Assembly: GCF_011057715.1 (NCBI RefSeq)
Contig: NZ_LNGH01000022.1
Location: 1-64,000 of the forward strand
Direction: 5' to 3'
Origin: Marinitoga sp. 38H-ov
Lineage (GTDB): Bacteria > Thermotogota > Thermotogae > Petrotogales > Petrotogaceae
Length of the DNA stretch: 64,000 bases
The position numbers and the translations under genes were made by a program. Under the pieces are notes generated by a model. The model saw only the letters and a program-made list of their open reading frames with translations. It was not told the DNA's origin and did no database searches. Positions 18,420 through 27,056 of the stretch are shown here, piece after piece. How positions within the stretch are numbered: the first letter of the stretch is position 1; the number at the start of each line of letters is the position of its first letter.

Positions 18420-20588
18420 TTAAAAAATATGATATATTTTAAATACAGAAACAGTTATTAAAGATGTCACAGCCATAATTTTTATCAATATATCTAATGA
18501 AGGTCCTACAGTATCTTTTAGTGGATCTCCAACAGTATCACCAACTACAGAAGCTTTATGAGCATCTGTGCCTTTACCTTCACCTTCTAGATTTCCATTT
18601 TCAATGTATTTTTTTGCGTTATCCCAGGCACCTCCAGAATTTGCTGTATAAATAGCTAACATAACACCGCTAAATGTTGTCCCAGCTAAAAGACCGCCAA
18701 CAAAATCTGTTCCAAAAATAAATCCTGATATTAGAGGTGTTAAAACAGCAATTAATGCAGGTGTTTTCATTTCTTTTAATGCACCGTCACTACTAATTTT
18801 AATACATCTATTATAATCTGGTTTTGCAGTTCCTTCCATCAAGCCAGGGATTTCCTTAAATTGTCGTCTAACTTCTTGTACCATCTTTTCAGCAGCATTT
18901 ACAACGGCATCAATTAAATATGCACTAAAGAAATATGGTAAAGCCGCTCCAAAAAGAGCACCAGCAATTGTCCTTGGATTAATTAAATTAATATTTAAAA
19001 AGCTATTTAAATCTAATTTCATTGATGGGTTAATTTGAGAATAAACATATGATGCAAATAATGATAATGCGGCAAATGCAGCAGAACCTATAGCAAATCC
19101 TTTTCCAATTGCTGCAGTAGTATTTCCTACAGAATCAAGGCTATCAGTTATTTTTCTAACTTCTTCTTCCAAATTAGACATTTCACTAATACCGCCTGCA
19201 TTATCAGCAATTGGACCATATGAATCAACAGATACTGTAGCAGCTACAAAGGATAACATTCCCATTGCAGCCATAGCAACTCCATATAATCCAGCAAAAT
19301 AATTTGATAATAATATTCCAAACATTAACATAAAAACTGGATATAAGACGCTTTTCATTCCTAAAGCCATTCCTTTTGATATAACAATAGCTGGTCCACC
19401 TTTTGCAAAATTAGCTAGTTCTTTAGTAGGGGTAAATTTATCGCTGGTATAATATTCAGCTAAAATACCTATTATTATACCAGAAAAAATTCCAACTATT
19501 GCAGAAAGCCATGGTGAGTATATACCATATCTAAAATTCATTAAATTTAAATCATTTTTAGGTAAATCGCCTAGATAATATATACTTAAGAAAAAGGTCA
19601 AAATAATAGTAATTGTAGCTGACGAAAATAATGAAATATTTAATTCTTTATGAGGGTTATTAGAACTTTTTTTAATTATTACATATAATATTCCTATCAT
19701 AGCTCCTATAAGTCCTAAACTTGCAAATAAAACTGGATAAATAGATAATTTAAATGTTGTTATATATGAAACTTCCATTGTTTCTCTAGAAATTAAAAAA
19801 CTAGCATACAATACTAAAATTACAGAAGAAATTATCGCTCCTATATAACTTTCTAACAAATCAGCTCCCAAACCAGCGACGTCTCCAACATTATCTCCAA
19901 CATTATCTGCTATAGTAGCAGGATTTCTTGCGTCATCTTCAGGTAAAGCTAATTCTGTTTTTCCAACAAGATCAGCCCCCATATCTGCAGCTTTTGTATA
20001 TATTCCACCACCAACCCTATCAAACATAGCTATTATAGAACAACCTAACGCATATCCTGAAATGGTCATAGCAAATGGAATATAACTTATTCCTAACCAA
20101 TTTTTTATAACAATAATATTCTCTTTGTCGAGTTGCCCTTTCCAAATACCAAAAACAATATATACAATTATCAGACCAAATAAAGCAAAACCAGCAACAG
20201 AAAGTCCCATTACACTGCCGCCCTTAAATGCAACTTTTAAAGTTTTACCAATGTCTTTGGTATTTCTAGCAGTGTTAGAAACTCTTACATTAGCATGAGT
20301 AGCCATTTTCATGCCGATGTATCCGGCACTACCACTCATTAATGCTCCTAAAATAAATGCAATTCCTACATTAATATCGGTTATAATTATTAGTATAATC
20401 GAGATAAAAACAATATATAATCCTACTGTTTTATACTCATGGTTTATAAAAGTGTTAGCGCCTTCTCTAATAGCTTTAGCAACTTCCTTCATTTTAACTG
20501 TACCTTCGTCGAGTTTTAAAACAGAAAAATAATTTAACATCGCAAAAAATAGTGCTAATAATGGGATTAGCATAACATAATATAACAT
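18420..20588 (-). CDS. hppA: Membrane-bound ion-pumping pyrophosphatase, K+-dependent type
   Basis: 722 residues and about 16 membrane helices. Hydrolyses PPi and pumps Na+ and/or H+ across the membrane. The substrate loop reads DMGADLVGKTELALPEDD and is followed by NPATIADNVGDNVGDVAG; the C-terminal acidic motif is KASVVGDTVGDPLKDTVGPSLDIL. Around residue 485 it has GNTTAAIGKGF. Ala after GNTTA marks the K+-dependent subfamily, while K+-independent proton pumps have Lys; the K+-dependent group includes the Na+ pump of Thermotoga. Ribosome binding site CAGGAGGGGAG. Lies 55 bases after the tandem HD gene, with no terminator between. Confidence 0.96.
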   Translation of the reverse strand: MLYYVMLIPLLALFFAMLNYFSVLKLDEGTVKMKEVAKAIREGANTFINHEYKTVGLYIVFISIILIIITDINVGIAFILGALMSGSAGYIGMKMATHANVRVSNTARNTKDIGKTLKVAFKGGSVMGLSVAGFALFGLIIVYIVFGIWKGQLDKENIIVIKNWLGISYIPFAMTISGYALGCSIIAMFDRVGGGIYTKAADMGADLVGKTELALPEDDARNPATIADNVGDNVGDVAGLGADLLESYIGAIISSVILVLYASFLISRETMEVSYITTFKLSIYPVLFASLGLIGAMIGILYVIIKKSSNNPHKELNISLFSSATITIILTFFLSIYYLGDLPKNDLNLMNFRYGIYSPWLSAIVGIFSGIIIGILAEYYTSDKFTPTKELANFAKGGPAIVISKGMALGMKSVLYPVFMLMFGILLSNYFAGLYGVAMAAMGMLSFVAATVSVDSYGPIADNAGGISEMSNLEEEVRKITDSLDSVGNTTAAIGKGFAIGSAAFAALSLFASYVYSQINPSMKLDLNSFLNINLINPRTIAGALFGAALPYFFSAYLIDAVVNAAEKMVQEVRRQFKEIPGLMEGTAKPDYNRCIKISSDGALKEMKTPALIAVLTPLISGFIFGTDFVGGLLAGTTFSGVMLAIYTANSGGAWDNAKKYIENGNLEGEGKGTDAHKASVVGDTVGDPLKDTVGPSLDILIKIMAVTSLITVSVFKIYHIF

Positions 20589-20643
20589 AATCTCCCCTCC
20601 TGTATATGAAAAATATATTTATTATGGGGAGTAACTAAGTAAC

Positions 20644-21735
20644 TTAATTAAAAAATGTAATTTTTTCTATTTCATCAATTAAATCATATAAGAAATCAAA
20701 GTCATATTTTTTTAATTCTTTTTTCATATTAAAAAATGCTTCTCTAAAAATAGTTTGTGAATTTCCAGAACTTATTTCAATAGCGCATTCAAGCATTGCA
20801 TTAAATATATCAGATGATCTAACATATTTTCCATATTCATCATCAAAAGGATTAATCATATGATTTTTAAAAGTGTTAAATATTATAGCAGTATCATTAT
20901 CATTTTTAAACCATTCTTCAATCATTTCTTCTTCAATTGAAGAGATTATATTTTCTAATCCTTTAACTTTTTTCTTAGTAGGAGTTATAACATCTCCAGT
21001 AAAGGATTCAGGAAAATCATGTAAAATACTTGCAATTATTATATCTTCTAATAATTTTTCATCAGAATTATTGTTTAAATGATAAAAAATAATGGATGAT
21101 GATACAACCATAAAAGTATGAGAAGAAACTGAGCTTTTTATATTCCTATGATTTTTGTTCCATCTATACATAGTAGTCATTCTTGTAGAAGCTTTTAAAA
21201 CATAACTTAAAATACTTTCTAATTCATTAATATAAGGTAATTCAAGCCTTATTAATCTTAATTTTTTTTCAGTTTCTTCTTTAGGTATATTAAAATATTC
21301 AGGATATATTCTGCTATTTATTTCAATTTCTTTTAAAGAAACCATTAAATCAATAAAATTAGCATATTTTTCAAATTCCTTGTCATATTCAGATTTAAAG
21401 AAATCAATAATTTTTTGTTCTTTAAGTTCGTTATAACTTTTTTCAATAACTTCATCCCAAATTTTATTATCTTTTTGAACAATCCTATTTTTTGTATCCA
21501 AAGATACGTCGGATAGAATAATCTTTGGAAGTTCTTTATAAATCTTAGCTTTAATGTTTTTAGTAATAGAAAATTTTTGTCCTTTTCTATTTAAATATTC
21601 AATAGAAACTAACGTTAAAAGTAAACTATGATATACATTATCGGCTTCTGTAAATCTTAATAAAGCCGGTCTGTTATTCCACCTAAAAATAGTAAATAAA
21701 TTTGTTAAGTTGTAGATACTTTTACCTAAACCCAT
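20644..21735 (-). CDS. Tandem HD-domain (YfbR-like) protein with a degenerate first copy
   Basis: 363 residues from the ATG at 21735, which has GGGTGAT just upstream; a GTG at 21747 is also possible. The second half carries a recognisable YfbR-like HD set: MYRWNKN, SVSSHTFMV, ASILHDFPESFTGDVITPTKKK, and SDIFNAMLE. YfbR relatives are metal-dependent 5'-deoxynucleotidases. The first half has a faint copy (FRWNNRPALLRF, EADNVYHSLLL) that has lost the HD pair and is probably structural, like half of an internally duplicated dimer. Its start overlaps or abuts the end of holA, suggesting coupling. Substrate is inferred only from the family. Confidence 0.75.
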   Translation of the reverse strand: MGLGKSIYNLTNLFTIFRWNNRPALLRFTEADNVYHSLLLTLVSIEYLNRKGQKFSITKNIKAKIYKELPKIILSDVSLDTKNRIVQKDNKIWDEVIEKSYNELKEQKIIDFFKSEYDKEFEKYANFIDLMVSLKEIEINSRIYPEYFNIPKEETEKKLRLIRLELPYINELESILSYVLKASTRMTTMYRWNKNHRNIKSSVSSHTFMVVSSSIIFYHLNNNSDEKLLEDIIIASILHDFPESFTGDVITPTKKKVKGLENIISSIEEEMIEEWFKNDNDTAIIFNTFKNHMINPFDDEYGKYVRSSDIFNAMLECAIEISSGNSQTIFREAFFNMKKELKKYDFDFLYDLIDEIEKITFFN

Positions 21736-21739
21736 ATTA

Positions 21740-22708
21740 TCACCCACATATATCTAAAATTATATTCATAAAAATTAAATCTTTATTTTCTCCAATTTTA
21801 GCCAATCTATCATATTCCTCAAGTTTAATAATTATATCCATAAGATCTTTTTTGGTATAAAATAAAGTGTGGTTAGCATAAAATTCCTTTTCGTTTTTAA
21901 AACGAATACCTAGAAATTTTTTTACTCTCATTTTAGAAACCTTAGTATCTTGAGATAATTTTTGTGCCTCAGGCCAGCTAAACTTTTTTTTAGGTTCTAT
22001 ATTAATTATAACACGATATAGATCTAAAAAATAATTAAATAAAAACCAAATAAAAGGAGTTAAGTTAAAATCTGGATTTGATAGATATTTTTTTGCTAAT
22101 TCTAAGACTTCTTCTTTTCTTTTTGAAGATAGTAAATAAGCAAAATTCTCAAAATCAATATTTGAATATAAATAACCTATTTCCTTTATATCTTCTATAT
22201 TAATATTATTATCAGAATATATAGATAATTTTTTAATTTCTTCAAATAAATAAATATCATTATAACCATATAAGTTTAATAAATACTCTGCTGCATTATC
22301 GTTTATATCTGTGTTAAAAAATAAAGCAATTTCTTTAATAAACTTTATCCATTTATCTTCTTCCCAATGTTTTGGTAATGAACAATCTAAAATATCATCG
22401 AATTTTATTTTTAATTTAGAAGAATCATTTGTAATGATTAAAACATCTATATTTTCAGATGAAAAGTCTTTTATTTGATCTAAAATTGTATTTTTTATTT
22501 TTTCGGAAAATTTATTAATATCTTCAATTAAAATATTTTTTTTATCTCCAAATAATGAGTTTGACATTAAATTATTGTTTAATTCTTCGATTGGGTTTTT
22601 TAATGATTTTGAAATTTTTATCAAAGATCCATCAGAGTTTTTTATCAAATTTTTTATTGTAATATTTTTTTTTATTTGAGAATCACCGTATATTAGTATT
22701 TTTTTCAT
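21740..22708 (-). CDS. holA: DNA polymerase III delta subunit (clamp loader)
   Basis: 322 residues from the ATG at 22708 (MKKILIYGDSQ). AGGAG lies nine bases before this ATG, while an earlier in-frame ATG at 22717 abuts it. Delta opens the sliding clamp. The N-terminal domain has the weak P-loop-like IYGDSQIKKN and the segment NPIEELNNNLMSNSLFGDKKNILIED, where the clamp-binding hydrophobic residues LF are typical of the family. The C-terminal helical domain reads NPDFNLTPFIWFLFNYFLDLYRV. Similarity is moderate, as usual for this fast-evolving subunit. Overlaps the PBP gene by 26 bases. Confidence 0.8.
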   Translation of the reverse strand: MKKILIYGDSQIKKNITIKNLIKNSDGSLIKISKSLKNPIEELNNNLMSNSLFGDKKNILIEDINKFSEKIKNTILDQIKDFSSENIDVLIITNDSSKLKIKFDDILDCSLPKHWEEDKWIKFIKEIALFFNTDINDNAAEYLLNLYGYNDIYLFEEIKKLSIYSDNNINIEDIKEIGYLYSNIDFENFAYLLSSKRKEEVLELAKKYLSNPDFNLTPFIWFLFNYFLDLYRVIINIEPKKKFSWPEAQKLSQDTKVSKMRVKKFLGIRFKNEKEFYANHTLFYTKKDLMDIIIKLEEYDRLAKIGENKDLIFMNIILDICG

Positions 22709-24386
22709 CAAATTCATCTCCTAATATTAGTATAACATAATCAATTTTATTTAAATCATAAGATTTATCTGGCTTTTGATCAATGATATAATTTCCATTC
22801 CCAGATAAAACTATTTTATTTTCATTTATACCCAATGATTTTAATATGAATAATGCTTCGGAAATAGATTTTCCTTTTAAATTTGGAAGATAACCATTAA
22901 TTATGTTAACTTTATTTGATTCAGAATAATTCTCTAATCTATAAAAAATATTTGTTGCAACTGGAGCAGCAACTTCTCCTCCATAATATTCTTTTTTTGG
23001 ATCATCGATAATTGAAACAATTGTATATTTTGGTTTTGAGGCTGGAAAAAAACCAACAAATAATGAATAATATTTGTCTGAATAACCTTCTCCGGAAATT
23101 GCTTTTTGTGCAGTTCCTGTTTTACCAGCAATTAAAACACCAGGTTTATATGCAGTTCTGGCAGTCCCTTTTAACATAGTATACCTCAACCAATCTTTCA
23201 TTAGATTAGAGGTTTCTGGTGAAAAAACTTGAATATCTTTTATAGCATTATTTTCTAAAAATGTAGGTTTTACATATTTTCCATCATTAGCAAAAACATT
23301 AAAAATTGAAACAAGTTGTATAGGAGTAACTCCAATACCTTGACCTATAGCTATTTGGTAAGGGGTAATTTTATACCAATTTTCTGGTTCTGGTAGTATT
23401 CCAGAAATTTCCTTATTAAACTCAACACCGGTTTTTTTCCCGAAACCCATTAATTCTAATTTGTTATATAACCATTCATTTGAAAAATTATTCATTATTT
23501 TTTTCATAACTTGTACCGCAGCAACATTAGATGAATAAGCAATTGCGTCTTTTGCATCCAATGTGTCAAAATGATGTCCTTCTGCTTCGCCAATAGTGAA
23601 ATTAATATTAGGAACAGGAGAAATATAAGGAGTTAAATCAAATTTTTGATAAGGCGAAATAATGCCTTCTTCTAAAGCAATGGCAAAGATTAGAGGTTTT
23701 ATTGTAGAACCTGGCTCAATATAACCCATAAAAGCCATATTCCAAGGATAATTAGAAACAGCAGCTCTTATCTTTCCTGTTTTAGTTTCTAAAATAATAA
23801 CAGTACCACCTTCAGCATCTTGTTCTTTAATCATTTTAGATAATTCTTCATAAGCAATTTTTTGCATTTTTAAATCTAATGATAAATTTATCTTATCATA
23901 ATCATTTAAAATACCTATATTATATAAATATGGTTCTATTCCATATTCTGTTTTATTTAATTCTCCTATATTTTTTCTTAGGCCAAAAGATGTATTATAA
24001 TTTCTTTCATATGTTAAATATGTTTTAGAATATTTTAAAATATTTTTAGGTAAATAAGTATTGATTTCAAGATTATCATCATATTTTCCTAATAAAATAT
24101 AATTTTTATTAAAATCATCATCATTTAATAATTTTTCCAAATCAGATTTTAATGAATCTAATTTGTTTCTATTTTTTATAGTTTTTAAATCTAACCAAAC
24201 TTCATATATAGTTTTATCTATAGCAATAATACGACCTTCTTTATCAACTAAGGTCGCTAATTTATTTCCGCTAATATTTATTTTATTATTTTCTTTAATT
24301 GAATATGGTCTTAAAATTAAAATATAGGAAATTAAAGATATATAAAGAATAATAATAATGAAGAATATTAAACTAATTCTTTGCAC
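22683..24386 (-). CDS. ftsI: Class B penicillin-binding protein (FtsI/SpoVD-like) with a PASTA domain
   Basis: 567 residues. Peptidoglycan transpeptidase anchored by one N-terminal membrane helix (about 5-26). All three active-site motifs are intact: STIK (Ser227, Lys230), SSN (285-287) and KTGT (422-425). The C-terminal ~65 residues (LPNLKGKSISEALFILKSLG... ) form a PASTA domain that binds muropeptides or beta-lactams. Start is GTG; the GGAGG site lies within the end of the ftsL-like gene. Position after rsmH and the FtsL-like gene marks it as the septal enzyme. Overlaps holA. Confidence 0.92.
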   Translation of the reverse strand: MQRISLIFFIIIILYISLISYILILRPYSIKENNKINISGNKLATLVDKEGRIIAIDKTIYEVWLDLKTIKNRNKLDSLKSDLEKLLNDDDFNKNYILLGKYDDNLEINTYLPKNILKYSKTYLTYERNYNTSFGLRKNIGELNKTEYGIEPYLYNIGILNDYDKINLSLDLKMQKIAYEELSKMIKEQDAEGGTVIILETKTGKIRAAVSNYPWNMAFMGYIEPGSTIKPLIFAIALEEGIISPYQKFDLTPYISPVPNINFTIGEAEGHHFDTLDAKDAIAYSSNVAAVQVMKKIMNNFSNEWLYNKLELMGFGKKTGVEFNKEISGILPEPENWYKITPYQIAIGQGIGVTPIQLVSIFNVFANDGKYVKPTFLENNAIKDIQVFSPETSNLMKDWLRYTMLKGTARTAYKPGVLIAGKTGTAQKAISGEGYSDKYYSLFVGFFPASKPKYTIVSIIDDPKKEYYGGEVAAPVATNIFYRLENYSESNKVNIINGYLPNLKGKSISEALFILKSLGINENKIVLSGNGNYIIDQKPDKSYDLNKIDYVILILGDEFDEKNTNIR

Positions 24387-24390
24387 AAGG

Positions 24391-24663
24391 TTAATTTTCC
24401 TCCATTAAAATAAGCGATTCTTTATAAAATTCAAGTTCTGTATTTACAGCATTTATTCTGGTGTTATAATCTGATATTCGTAAATTCATAGAGGATAAAT
24501 TGCTTTTAAGCGTTTGAACTTTTGAACCAAGATTAATAGTGGTAGTAATAAAAAATGCCATAATTACAATTAAAGAAATTAAAATAACAAATGACATTGA
24601 TATCCCTTCAACTTGATGTAAAGCCTTTTGATTAATAGTTGGAATTAAAATTCTTTTTTCCAT
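24391..24663 (-). CDS. ftsL: FtsL-like small division protein
   Basis: 90 residues: a short cytoplasmic N-terminus, one membrane helix (about 22-45, MSFVILISLIVIMAFFITTTI) and a 40-residue extracytoplasmic coiled coil (LKSNLSSMNLRISDYNTRINAVNTELEFYKE). This topology, the size and the position between rsmH and ftsI are those of FtsL, which links the divisome to the septal synthase. Primary-sequence similarity cannot be judged, so the call rests on topology and position. Confidence 0.7.
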   Translation of the reverse strand: MEKRILIPTINQKALHQVEGISMSFVILISLIVIMAFFITTTINLGSKVQTLKSNLSSMNLRISDYNTRINAVNTELEFYKESLILMEEN

Positions 24664-24677
24664 AAATTAACCCCCCT

Positions 24678-25625
<948 letters not shown>

Positions 25626-25642
25626 TTAAAAATATTTTAAAT

Positions 25643-25678
25643 AAAATAATATCCGACATCAACGTCGGATATTATTTT
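25643..25678. terminator. Strong hairpin terminator before the rsmH promoter
   Basis: A 15-bp perfect stem (25643-25657 with 25664-25678), loop atcaac, T-rich on both strands. It ends transcripts of the small membrane protein gene on the minus strand. Confidence 0.8.
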
Positions 25679-25729
25679 TTATCAGATTCTAAAACATATA
25701 TAATTTTCATAAAGTTTTTTATATTTATT

Positions 25730-25891
25730 TCACTTGTTTGTTAAAGTATCTTTTATTTTTTGGGTTTCATCACTTTTATCCTTTAATGGTAGTTTCATAA
25801 TAATATAAGATATTTTTATTACTACAATTAAAATGACAATAGAAAAAATCAAATTTAAAATATTCAAAAACTCTGTTAAGAAAAAATCCAT
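25730..25891 (-). CDS. Small single-span membrane protein (53 residues)
   Basis: The ATG at 25889-25891 has an excellent ribosome binding site, AGGGTGGTGATAAG. The protein has an acidic N-terminus (MDFFLTEF), one membrane helix (about residues 9-32, LNILNLIFSIVILIVVIKISY) and a charged tail (KLPLKDKSDETQKIKDTLTNK). A terminator follows 50 bases later. The size and topology would suit a small accessory or phage-type protein, but no family is recognised. The intact site and topology in an otherwise decayed region argue that it is expressed. Confidence 0.65.
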   Translation of the reverse strand: MDFFLTEFLNILNLIFSIVILIVVIKISYIIMKLPLKDKSDETQKIKDTLTNK

Positions 25892-25971
25892 CTTATCACC
25901 ACCCTAATAGTTTATTTTATAAGTTCCAAAAACGTTTACATCATAAGAATATATTCTAATTAATCCCTTAA

Positions 25972-26515
25972 TTATAAATATAAACCCACTGTTCCACTTC
26001 CTCTTAAAGTTGCAGATTGCCTATCAGAACTTATTTCTACAGAAGCTGTTGAATTTTCTAATCTTGCCGCTAAAGTCCAACCAGTTAAAGAACATTTGTT
26101 AGAATAAAATAAAATTTCCCCAAACGAACCATCCTTAAATATTTTTAAATCCGCCATAACATTGAAATATATATTTCCAATATTTATACTTGTTATCTTT
26201 TTTGAAAATTTAGCTTGCAGTATAACCTTTTATTTTTGAGTTATTTAATAAATTAAAAGTGATTTCGTTTGTATTAATAGATGAAAGATTCTTTAATAAT
26301 TTCTCTAATTCTTCAGAATTTTTAATTTCAATAGGTGTTATATTTTTCGGAATTTCATTTTTATTTATGCTTTTCAAATTATATTTTTTTGAAAGATATT
26401 CAATTTTTTTAACTCATCAATTGAGCTATTAGTTGCGCAAGAAGTTAATATTATTAGTGTTGATAATAAAATCATTACAATAGTTATTTTTTTAACAATA
26501 TTACAACCTTTTCAT
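25972..26515 (-). pseudogene. Decayed lipoprotein gene with at least two frameshifts
   Basis: Three reading frames must be joined to recover one protein. Frame 1 encodes a clear lipoprotein signal, KKITIVMILLSTLIILTSC, with lipobox LTSC (Cys codon at 26437-26439). It runs into a 7-A tract after SSIDELKK and then stops. A shift of -1 there continues as IEYLSKKYNLKSINKN and on to NLLNNSKIKGYTAS. A second shift leads into VILQAKFSKKITSINIGN and the 61-codon end (MADLKIFKDGSFGEILFYS... GTVGLYL). The start is also unclear: only ATT fits the frame, or a TTG if one A was lost from another 7-A tract. Losses at A-tracts suggest decay, homopolymer sequencing error, or slippage. Function unknown. Confidence 0.65.
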
Positions 26516-26692
26516 AATAATATAAGTTGTTAATAAGGTCGGCCTTATATTCTTTCCTAAAAGTTATATCTTAATATTATTATAACAAAAAAATCATAAA
26601 TAAATATATATATTTACTTAATATATAAAATAATTTAATAAAAAATTTATCTATCGAATGATAGATAAATTATATTTAACAAAAAATAAATA
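26516..26692. other. AT-rich gap with two hairpins
   Basis: No gene was seen. It contains a short ATAAGG/CCTTAT hairpin near 26533-26548 and the terminator-like hairpin at 26644-26671. The promoter of the decayed lipoprotein gene would lie here, but none is convincing. Confidence 0.4.
26644..26671 (-). terminator. Hairpin terminator after the degenerate frame
   Basis: A 12-bp perfect stem aatttatctatc/gatagataaatt with loop gaat. On the minus strand it is followed by a T-run, so it would end the transcript of the frame at 26693-26983. Confidence 0.65.
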
Positions 26693-26983
26693 TTATTTCA
26701 AATTATCAATAAAATATTTTTTGTGAATATTATTTTTGAAAATATTTTGTATAATATAAAGTTTGTCAAGATCCAGTTGTTTGATTAATATTTTACATTT
26801 AGAATATTTTTTTATTTCATATAATAAGTCATCGGATTTTTTTAAACATTGATATATTTCAGATAAATCTTTGCGTTCATCAGATAAATATATATCTGTT
26901 TTTCAAACTTTATCTGCAGTGAATATCAAAAAATGACCATGAAAGAAAGTAAAAGTCAAGAGAAAAATTTTTCCAATGTTGTA
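26693..26983 (-). pseudogene. Degenerate reading frame with one in-frame TGA
   Basis: An open frame of about 97 codons, interrupted once by TGA at 26903-26905. After the TGA it reads KTDIYLSDERKDLSEIYQ and continues for about 69 residues in a charged, amphipathic pattern typical of real protein, ending just before a terminator. Before the TGA it reads IGKIFLLTFTFFHGHFLIF, a possible membrane segment. There is no ATG start with a ribosome binding site. It is most likely the remains of a gene, but chance openness in AT-rich DNA cannot be excluded. Confidence 0.35.
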
Positions 26984-26999
26984 TTACTTTATGAAAAAT

Positions 27000-27029
27000 A
27001 CCCCATCCTTGGCCATTCTAGGATGGGGT
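27000..27029 (-). terminator. Terminator of the ABC exporter operon
   Basis: A 10-bp perfect stem accccatcct/aggatggggt with a 10-base loop that itself contains tggcca. It lies 28 bases after the stop of the last ABC gene and is followed by TATTTTTC on the minus strand. Confidence 0.8.
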
Positions 27030-27056
27030 TTAACTACAATATAATGCTAAAACACA

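Noticed and set aside
26903-26905. TGA read as selenocysteine or tryptophan
   Set aside because: No SECIS-like hairpin was evident directly after it, and all other genes here use TGA as an ordinary stop.
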